64,000 nucleotides of DNA from Phoenix dactylifera (Eukaryota > Streptophyta > Magnoliopsida > Arecales > Arecaceae). A model generated the notes under the pieces. It made no database searches and had not been told where the DNA came from. It worked only from the letters and a program-made list of their open reading frames with translations. The DNA is taken from assembly GCF_009389715.1 (NCBI RefSeq), contig NW_024067687.1, forward strand, positions 1,116,501 through 1,180,500. Direction: 5' to 3'. Each line of letters opens with the position of its first letter. Within the stretch, counting starts at the first letter, position 1. The position numbers and the translations under genes are program-made. Shown piece by piece: positions 56,050 to 64,000 of this stretch.

Positions 56050-57091
56050 TGTTGGGGGAAACAAGATTTTTCCCCAAATGACGCAAATGTCCCTAAGGAG
56101 CCGCACGACCTCCGACCCTGGACGGCCGAAGTCGGCGTCCGACCTCGGGACACCCGACCTCAAGACGACCGACCTCGAGACCTCCGATTTGAGAAAAGCC
56201 CCGATGTTCGAGGTCTACTCTTGTCAGCCACCTACTACGGCCGTGCACCTCTGAGGTCCGGCCGAAGACCATACCCTGACGCCCCTCTGGCATTTATTGC
56301 GCATGGTCGCTGTAACCCTCCGGCTCACTCAACAATTAATGCGGATCTCCGGCTCACTCAACAATTAATGCGGATCTCCGGCTTACTCCACAATTAATGC
56401 GGATCTCCGGCTTACTCTACAATAAATGCGGATCTCCGGCTTACTCCACAATAAATGCGGATCTCCGGCTTACTCCACAATTAATGCGCATGGCTCCTGT
56501 CACCTACGGACTCTCAGCTCTCCACGGCAAATTAGCCCAGCAGAGTCTAGTCGACTATGATAAGTCTCTGATCTCGGCCATACCTCCGATACCAATGCAA
56601 TAATTCGCCTGGTAGCGTGCTAACTCGGGTTGTACGACGCCCTCACCGCCGACATCGGTGCAATGATTCGCCTGACCGTGCGCCGACCTAAACAACATGC
56701 CGAGCCGTACTACGGCCTCGCCCTGTTACATCGCAGGTAAACCGACCCCCGCCTATAAAAGGGAGCCTTGGCCTCTCAGGAGGGGATTGGAAGATTGATG
56801 CACTCTACAGACACTATTTATCTCCCTTTTTACACTATTCGCCCCCTCCCTGACTTGAGCGTCGGAGGGCCGGCGCCGGAAAACCCGGCCACCGGTTCGT
56901 GTGCAGGCACCCAGACGGAGGACGCCGCCAGCTGACGGATCGCCGCCTCGCCACGAGGACCAGCTGCTCCTTCTCCCCGATCACACCAGACAGAGGACGC
57001 CGCTCGCCGACGGACCGCCGCCCCGCCGTGAAGAACTCGCCGCTCCCTCTCCTCGACCGAAGATTGCCCCCGGGTCCAATTTCCAGCAACA
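56050..57091 (+). repeat. 3' LTR of the complete Tat element
   Basis: 1,042 bp, TGTTGGGGGAAAC..CAGCAACA, six 29-bp units, TATAAAA at 56754-56760. Followed by the target duplication ATAAC. Confidence 0.95.
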
Positions 57092-59253
57092 ATAACCATT
57101 TCATTAATTTAACTTACAGAATCAATATATAACATTTGATCGGCAGCCACATATTTCTTTTAATTACAAAATCCGAAAATGATGTTGTCCTAATCAACTT
57201 TAACTCAAGTATGTTTGATGTTAGTTGACAGGTTCTATCTAAAACTAACAAAAGGTGCAAAACAAAACAGAGATTCATTTGTGCGTTTATCCATAACTTA
57301 CTAGCTTGGTAGTTGAACAAACTTATAGCTTGCAGGGACACCAACCTTATAGTCTTTCTTTTAATTCATGTATGTTGTTAATCAAACAAAATTAAGCTAG
57401 GCTCCCTCTTATTTTTCATGTGCAAAATTCACTTAATGGTTTGTATAATGATCAATATAAAGCCATTTTGTACCTTGTAGGTGCAACTCTAGCAAGTCAT
57501 TATAGATATAATGGGTACTGGCTGGGAAATTCGAGTAGTAGAATATTTGCATCATAGTTATGTGACAAAAATTGGCATTATGATAGCACGTGTTTGTTAA
57601 TGTATAAGAAACTTCAAACTGAAACAGGTGAAACCAGAACTTCTATTACCTCACGTAAACGTTTTGTATAAACTTGCATGCTGCAACTCCTGATATGCCT
57701 GTGTTTATGTAGTCACGTGTGTGGGTGAGATGGCAACTAAGAAAGATGAAGAACGTGTAACCAGTTTGTTTGGTGGAATTGGAAAGGTATGGACATCCGA
57801 TGAAACATATTTTGATGCTGTAACTGGCTTGAGGTATGTTGTACTTATTTCTCAAAAATTTCCAACTTAGAAGATGCATATGTGATGTGTTATACTAGCT
57901 TGCATGCTCGTTTTATCATTTTAATATACTTAGGTAATGGATAAATCCCTTGAACATTATCTTCTCCAAGAATAATGTCTTATATAAGGTTATATGACTG
58001 CAAATTCCAGTGGTAGCAACCCTGCTCACATTTATCTAGCAATAGAGGCCTTGGCTGTTGGTGGGGTGGCTGCTAGTCTTCCTCGAGATCTTGCTCTTGG
58101 TCCTGCTTCTCAGATGGCAAGTATAATAATCTTCTTAAATCAAATTTTATTAAAACCTTTCTTATACTCACCAACATGCACTGCACTAGCCACAAATATA
58201 GCTATTATATTTGTTCTGTTCTGCCTCTGATCTTCATACAGTAAAAAGGACAAGTATCATGAATTTTCTCTTAGCACATGTAAACCAACTTGCAAGAGAA
58301 TGCTGTCTATGGCTTTTGCTTCTTAGGTTTTCAATTTTCTATATTGATTGAGCATTTTTGATGAAAATAAATTCAGAGATATTAAGTTTTCACAGTATCC
58401 ATTTTTTCAGAATCTAGTGTAGATTTATAGTCCTAAATATTGTGCATTGGTCTATGAAACAAATAAGTTTTGATAGAAATATAGAAGATATGTGTGACTG
58501 TAGTCAAAACAACAAACAAGCAAATGCATGTGTAAGCAGAGCACATGGATGTACATTTCTAACATAAATTTATCTCCCCCAAATTAAAGTAAAATTTGGA
58601 CCATTTTCCCTTTATTTCCAAACCAACAAGCTTTATGCGCCTCATTTGGTAGCCTTTCTGAAATAGTAAGTACTTACCCTCTACCTAGAGTGCCACGGGC
58701 CGGCCATGGACAAACAGCTAAAACCAGGGTCCAAACTCTCATTTATATGGTCATGCTCAGGTGCTGCAAATTCATACACTTGTGAAAAATGACCAGTAGG
58801 CTTATTACAGATTGCACATTGAAGCAAAGTCCTTAATCATTTTCATTTTCTTGCAGAAGCACAAACACATGTATATGTTTTCAGTTTTTTTTGGTGGGGA
58901 TATATGTAGTTTGTGGCATTTATAAAATCACAGTTGCAAGTGAATTTTGATCATATCATTGTATGAGCAGAGATTTTTTTTTTTTTTTTTTTTTTTGTGG
59001 ATGTTTTGGGAGGGGAGGGGGGGATCTGAACATGGATGGTAACATGCCATAACATGTAGTGTAGGTTTGAGGGGCTGCAGCAACGATTAACCTTACTGAA
59101 AAACATGCTGGTCAGCAGAAGGATGCAGTTACATCTCCTACAGGGACGACTATAACTGGGATTTAGGAATTAGAGAGAGGTGCATTTCGTGGCACCCTGA
59201 TGAATGCTATTGTTGCAGCCACAAAACGGTGCCGAGAACTATCACAAACATAG

Positions 59254-60126
59254 TATTACCAAGTGGTTTTTGTTTAGCTAGGAGGGCATCAGAGTTGATG
59301 CATTAGCAGGGGCAATTGCATCATACGAAGTTGTTATATCAACTTGCCATGCTTTACGGATGTTGCCTCAACTAATGAATCTTCAAGACTCAAGAGTTTT
59401 CGCTTTTTAGGGGAAGGAATTACTATGCATGTATTGCATTTCATATGAATCTTTATTTTAAATGAGTAGGGTTGCTTTGTTATAGCCAGATTTATATTAG
59501 ATGTTACCGTACTGTGGAAATGATTTTATTATGCAATTCATAGGGTCTTCTTATCTCATTCCACCCTTTTGTAAGATCATTTTTTCTACTTTTCTAAAAT
59601 GAATCCTGATGATCTAAAATGAGTCATTCAATGTATTTACTAGCCTTTTCTTTCAGTATGATTAAGTTGGCAGGATCACCATATTGCTTCTTGAAGAACA
59701 AACATTATATCGGCTACGGATACCCAGATTGGTATGCAGTTTCAGCATAAATATATTGAATGTATCAGCAAACAGAGTTAAGTTAGCTCATTAGCACTCT
59801 TATCCATGGCCTAAGGTTCCAAGTCTGTTCCAAGATGATTGCAAACTCACCATTTTTCTCACCCAAAAAATAGAAAAAAAAAAGAAAAGATATTAAATAC
59901 ACCTTTATGCAGGAAGGAAAACATTCCATAAATTCCAGTTTCAGATAAAAGGATAACTTTATGTTGAACTTCAAATGAAAGAATAAATGAATACAAAAAT
60001 AGGGGAAAAAATAAAATGAATACAAAAATGAACACCATACACTTTCTTTTTAATATTTCAGATCTTAAATTGGTGCTCTAGCTACATCCCTACATTCTTC
60101 AGTGAGAATGTGATCAGGCGAACGAC
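59254..60126. other. Non-coding interval between P5CR pseudogene 2 and the CW-like exons
   Basis: AT-rich with simple A/T tracts. I see no exon, repeat boundary or RNA gene. Confidence 0.4.
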
Positions 60127-61918
60127 TCAGCTCCCGGTTTCATGTCCGTCAGTGCAAGAGTGGTGTTTGATAGCATGTTCCAGAGCACAGTGAGATCTCA
60201 TGGATGTATCCATTGCAGCAGTAACATGCACCGACTGTAACACAATAGGTAGAGACTTCAATTAGTGATTTTGGAATCAGCGGAAGGCACATGCAAATAT
60301 AACTTATCCTGGAAGAAATGTTTGTGATTTGAATTCATTTCTGAGATGAATCATGCTTTGAAATTGCACCAGTATACTCAATTACATTATGCTCTTAGAT
60401 TCAAAATCAGGAATGAGTTTAAGTGAATGGATGGAAAACAATAAGCTCTTCAATTTGACCACACGCACTTCCCTTTTGTTTATCCTTTTGCACTGGCTCA
60501 CAAAACACATGCATGCCCATAGCGGGTGTGCATGCAAATTCTGTTTGCAGATCAATGCCGACAGGGTTTTTCATGGAACTTTTTATCATCTTTCAGATTT
60601 GGATTTTAATTGTTTTGCATGGTTTATATCTAGAGACCAGGGTGTTTGGTTCCAACCTGTCTTCTAGGTATTTAGCTTCCCCTGTTTTATGTGATCTGAA
60701 TATCTATATTAGTTAACAGGAAGCTCTTACCTACCTTCACTCCCACAATAAAAAAAAAAAAATCAACCATACATCTAGTGGAACAAACAGTTGCTGCTTC
60801 CTTTCCAAAAGATCTAGCAACAATTAGAAGAAGATAATATTGCTTACAATCATGAGGAGCTGCTTTAGATGAGATGCATTATTATTCTTTGGTTCGAAAT
60901 TCCATGACATCCCGGTATCTCCCTTATATAAGGTACCTGGATTGGAGTGAGAATCAAAGTATTAGTCCAACAGAAGATATCTTACCGTAATAATGCATTA
61001 ATTAGGTGCTAATAAGAAAAACAAAAAAAAATCATAAACTAATTTTGGTAAAGTGATTACTTTGGCTACTTGAACAAACATGCTGCAGTGCAAAGGCAAC
61101 TCTTAAGTATGCCACCTCCATGCACTTGTATGCAAGAGCAGTAACTTCAGTTTTTCCATTCTTCTCATTAGTTCCCGCACAGTACCTGCATTTAAAGCGT
61201 GATTCAAGATAATAGATCGATGTTGGTAAAAAATCTTTAAGATTGTGAGAATGCAAGTCTTCAATACATGGAAAAATAATATGGTGGAACTTTCTAAATA
61301 GGATAGTTAATGGGCTAATTTTGGCCAGAACTTCCAAAACCATAAACAGAAAAGATCAGCACCACATGTAAAGAAAACATAAGTTAGTGTGTTATTGATG
61401 TACATTAAGCAACAAAGATATAATGCAGAGTAAAATTGTTTGCCTTTTCCATGCATTTACTATATTCTTTAAGAAAAATATCAAGGTCCTTTAATTGCTT
61501 ATTGATTCGCAAAGGCAAGTGGCGATCTTCCAATACATCAACAAGGGTCGTAACAGCATGCGGTTTAGAATCCTTATGTCCGTCACTTTAACACTGCAAT
61601 TGTCCAACAAACACCGTTTATCCAGTTCTCCAGGTTAGAAATAAGCTTTTCGGCAGCATAAATGTCATAACAATACTAAGCCAAGCATTATACAAAATAT
61701 GTTTGGTAAACTACCAATTAGCATATTATACTTCAAAGAAGTGTTTGTATAACTTACTTGAAAAGATTTGCTGCATCAATGTAGCTACGAAATGCAACTA
61801 GAGCATTCCTTGGTCTCGTTATTGGAATTGTGAGGCACTCTAGCAGGTATGCACCTTTCAAAAATTTTAATCCTGCATGCAGGTAGATCTCACTGATCTT
61901 AACTTCATCACTATTAGC
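60127..61918 (-). CDS. Four in-frame exons resembling the C-terminal part of a CW-type zinc-finger protein (5' end not found)
   Basis: Minus-strand exons 61918-61758 (161 nt), 61185-61070 (116 nt), 60936-60848 (89 nt) and 60234-60127 (108 nt). Each is bounded by AG acceptors and GT donors (TTGCAG, GTAAG; TGCAG, GTAGC; TCCAG, GTAAG; TTACAG). Phases 2, 1 and 0 chain into 157 residues ending HETGS-stop. Residues such as YLHAGLKFLKGAYLLECL, YIDAANLFKYCAG and TALAYKCMEVAYLRVAFAL resemble the conserved C-terminal block of plant CW-domain zinc-finger proteins (family pattern AALAYKCMEVAYMRV), nuclear proteins that read methylated histone H3. The CW finger itself and all N-terminal exons are absent from 61919-62160. 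The gene is either a 5'-truncated fragment or has very distant exons. An exon-like stretch at about 61440-61560 in the first intron is unexplained. Confidence 0.55.
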
Positions 61919-62214
61919 CTGCAACATTTGAAACATCATGAGCGATCTTATATAAAATGAGTTTAGGAATAGAGACTGAACAAAGAACAAACAGAACTCT
62001 CCCTTCACGTAACCCAAATTATTTTAGGTTAGTGTTTAGACCGTCCCGGGTTCCGTCCCCAGTGAGGATGGTAACTCTTATCTCGTCTCAGTCCACCGAG
62101 TCATAATTCGACTCGAACTCTATCTCGTCTCCCTCCACCGAGTCCTAATTCGATTAGTAGTCCGGTATTGACGTCGAAACCAACTCAAATCGGAAACAAC
62201 AGAACCGAAGTGCC

Positions 62215-62222
62215 TTTATATC
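62215..62222 (+). promoter_or_regulatory. Degenerate TATA region of DnaJ-like gene copy 2
   Basis: TTTATATC where copy 1 has TTTATATA, 63 bp upstream of the ATG. The upstream region also contains an internal ~45-bp near-duplication (TCTCGTCT..CCACCGAGTC..AATTCGA) absent from copy 1. Confidence 0.4.
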
Positions 62223-62284
62223 CGCGTCCTCCTCTGTCCTATGGTCATCGTTCAGGGAATCGGCGACAAAGGAAGGCCAACCCT

Positions 62285-63328
62285 ATGGAGCACCAGAAGA
62301 AGGAAGCCGTGAAGACCTTGGAGCAAGCCGAAGAGTTGTTCAAAGCCAACGACCTACAAGGAGCACTGATGGGGGCAGAGAAGGCTGGAGGCCTCTTCCC
62401 CTCCCTCCCTGGTCTCCCTAACGTGCTAGTCGCCTACCGCGTCCATGTCAATGCCAGGTTAAAAAAGCTACCGTCCGGGAAGACCGACTGGTACTCTGTC
62501 CTCTGCGTCCGACCCTCGTCCCTCCCCGAGGTGATCAAGAAGAATTACAAGATCTTCTGCGACCTCACCCACCCTGGCAAGAACAAGTATGCCGCTGCCG
62601 AAGGTGCTTTCAAGCTTGTCGAGCAAGCTTGGAGATGCATAAATTCTTCCATCACCAGTCCGGAACCCCAAATCACAACATCTCGTCGATATCCACCACC
62701 GCCTCCCGCTCGGTCTGGCGATGCCAAGCCGAAACCAGCCACCAGGAATTCTGATGGCAAATTGGTCTGTCCGCATTGCCAAGCAGAGTTTGGCTGCAAC
62801 ATTACAGTCGAGAGTCCTGTGCTTTGCAAGTGCCAGAGCTGCCACGGTTGCGCCGTGATTACACCGGAAAACAAGTTCACCGGTTCTTCTCTTCCTCCTC
62901 GGCCAGGCACAGCACAAGCCACCTCTTTCACTCAGCCCTCTTCATCGCAGTCGAGCATGCCGAACTTTCTGCTGTGCCCCTTCTGCGCGAGTCGGAATAG
63001 CTACACAGTAATTGACGGCCTCTGCCGCATCACTTGCAAGCAATGTTGCGTTTCTTCTTCCATCAACATGGATGGTGCTTCCTCCAACAAAAGCGATCAA
63101 ACTGGTGGTGCCTTGCCGCCGAGTTCGCAAACCGGCATGGTGTGCCGAAAGTGCCGCACTCCGTATGACGGTGAGATACCGATCGGCCGGCGGATCCTTC
63201 GGAGGTGCAAGCTGTGTGGTTCATGGGCTTCCATCAAGCTGGAGATCAAGCAAATCACTGTTTACGATGATCAGCGGCGCACACTGGCTGCCGACCTGCC
63301 GAACCAAACTACTCGTGGCTCCAGGTAG
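62285..63328 (+). CDS. DnaJ-like protein with degenerate J domain (HPG) and Cys-pair zinc ribbons, copy 2
   Basis: 347 residues from ATG 62285 (MEHQKKEAVKTLEQAEELF), matching copy 1 closely. The J-like region again has HPG instead of HPD (LTHPGKNKYAAAEGAFKLVE). The Cys-pair modules CPHC..CQSC, CPFC..CKQC and CRKC..CKLC are all kept, so the zinc-binding part seems constrained. A 3-bp deletion removes one residue before CRKC. Near the end, two bases are missing (ACTACTCGTGG versus ACTACTCCAGTGG), so the last residues differ (TTRGSR-stop) and the protein is about 16 residues shorter than copy 1. Probably functional to the same degree as copy 1; expression unknown. The upstream in-frame TTG near 62168 is not used as start because copy 1 begins at the equivalent ATG. 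Confidence 0.8.
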   Translation: MEHQKKEAVKTLEQAEELFKANDLQGALMGAEKAGGLFPSLPGLPNVLVAYRVHVNARLKKLPSGKTDWYSVLCVRPSSLPEVIKKNYKIFCDLTHPGKNKYAAAEGAFKLVEQAWRCINSSITSPEPQITTSRRYPPPPPARSGDAKPKPATRNSDGKLVCPHCQAEFGCNITVESPVLCKCQSCHGCAVITPENKFTGSSLPPRPGTAQATSFTQPSSSQSSMPNFLLCPFCASRNSYTVIDGLCRITCKQCCVSSSINMDGASSNKSDQTGGALPPSSQTGMVCRKCRTPYDGEIPIGRRILRRCKLCGSWASIKLEIKQITVYDDQRRTLAADLPNQTTRGSR

Positions 63329-64000
63329 TGGTGCCAAGCCTTCAGATTCGCCGACCGCCGGAGATTTGGTTCGTTGACCCTATGTGTAATGGGGAATAAA
63401 GAGTAATGGAGATGGGAGGGGCCAGAAACATTTTTTGTCATGCCGTTATAATAGACATAGGAGAAATTTTTTAGTTATTGAACTTTAATTTTTAGTTATT
63501 TTCATCTTTATCACGATGGTTATGAGTGTTTAAGGGATTTTTTTTTAATCAATTTATGTCATTATGTTCATGCATGTTATGTTCATGCATATTGTGTTTG
63601 AGTGTTCTTCTCAGATTGCACGGGAAAGCTTCAATTTTTCAATCACGGTCGTTCACATATTAAACAAAACCTTACTCTCCACTTGGACAAGTCCAAGCCA
63701 GATAAATCAAACCAATATGAATTAGATGTAACAAATACCAGCTATAAATTGTCAAGCTTTGGCATAAACTAAAAGTTGTGACCAATAACTACCAAAGAAC
63801 GATCTAATGGAATCACTAAATCCAGATTAAGATGTACCTATCAAGTAAATGGCTAAAATTTAGCCCAACCTTGGATCCAAAATAAACTTGGGCTGGACCT
63901 AGGTTATGGCAGGCCTTCAATAAAGCAGTCAAACTTGCTTTCCGCCACTAGTACAATAAACTATTATGAGAGTTGAGGACTGTGATCCAATTAACTCATG
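63329..64000. other. 3' flank of DnaJ-like copy 2; no supported gene
   Basis: The first ~270 bp match the 3' flank of copy 1, then a short segment is inverted relative to copy 1 (about 63600-63650). The remainder is AT-rich without recognised features. Confidence 0.4.

Larger units (their letters stand above)
43730..57091 (+). mobile_element. Complete gypsy/Tat LTR retrotransposon in the P5CR pseudogene intron
   Basis: 13,362 bp with terminal TG..CA and a perfect target duplication ATAAC (43725-43729 and 57092-57096). 5' LTR 1,071 bp, 3' LTR 1,042 bp; they differ by exactly one 29-bp unit plus about nine substitutions (0.9%), roughly 0.3 million years at 1.3e-8 per site per year. Internal order: primer site, gag-protease-RT-RNase H-integrase, tandem array, opposite-strand three-exon gene, polypurine tract. 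It belongs to the same family group as the palindrome arms but to a different LTR subfamily. Confidence 0.95.
43448..59253 (+). pseudogene. Pyrroline-5-carboxylate reductase pseudogene, copy 2, split by a Tat element
   Basis: Exons corresponding to copy 1: 43448-43520 (IIRVMPNTPAAVGQAAS; donor destroyed, TCATCTAAT instead of TCAGGTGAT), 57713-57833 (VGEMATKKDEERVTSLFGGI, frame open), 58011-58116 ([20 protein letters not shown]; donor is GC instead of GT) and 59065-59253 (two nonsense codons, TGA at the exon start and TAG in GI*ELERGAFRG; ends QT-stop). Between exons 1 and 2 the intron holds the 13.4-kb Tat element with ATAAC duplicated at its edges. The last intron is about 690 bp longer than in copy 1. 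The copies have mutually independent lesions, so duplication came first and decay followed. Confidence 0.85.

Noticed and set aside
62168-62284. N-terminal extension of DnaJ-like copy 2
   Set aside because: It would need a TTG start and spans the TATA region; copy 1 has no equivalent open extension and starts at the ATG matching 62285.

Overview
This is a plant nuclear window, probably from a monocot; a palm-like genome is only a guess. Evidence: a pentatricopeptide-repeat (PPR) gene, spliced remnants of a plant proline-biosynthesis gene, and nested plant LTR retrotransposons with methionine-tRNA primer sites, Tat-type gypsy polyproteins and Copia polyproteins. Nothing bacterial, viral or organellar was recognised.

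Layout. 0-1.6 kb: 5' part of a minus-strand PPR gene that runs off the left edge. 2.1-3.3 kb: an intronless DnaJ-like/zinc-ribbon gene; a second copy lies at 62.3-63.3 kb. 5.1-7.4 kb: a 5'-truncated LINE tail and a truncated minus-strand Copia element. 10.3-12.2 kb: four exons of a pyrroline-5-carboxylate reductase (P5CR) pseudogene. 13.97-43.19 kb: a large palindromic gypsy/Tat structure. It consists of two 3' halves of one element family facing away from a ~250-bp centre near 33.6 kb, each ending outward in an LTR. Its left LTR is split by a young 10.2-kb Copia element (14359-24556, target duplication CGTAC). 43.4-59.3 kb: a second P5CR pseudogene, split by a complete 13.4-kb Tat element (43730-57091, target duplication ATAAC). 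60.1-61.9 kb: four minus-strand exons that join in frame and resemble the C-terminal part of CW-type zinc-finger proteins. 62.2-63.5 kb: the second DnaJ-like gene.

How the parts fit. The host genes are few and partly decayed; about 43 kb is retrotransposon. All three Tat copies carry, between pol and the 3' LTR, a tandem-repeat array and then a gene on the strand opposite to gag-pol. That gene has its own TATA-like box, three exons and two GT-AG introns at identical positions and phases. The copy at 39.2-41.3 kb is intact (650 codons), although the pol beside it is dead. The inverted arrangement of two such halves could also produce a long hairpin RNA. These two points, the spliced antisense gene and the giant palindrome, are the most interesting content of the window.

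Limits. Everything was read by eye. Family names come from recalled motifs, not searches. Identities and ages are hand counts. Exons are inferred from splice motifs and reading phase only.
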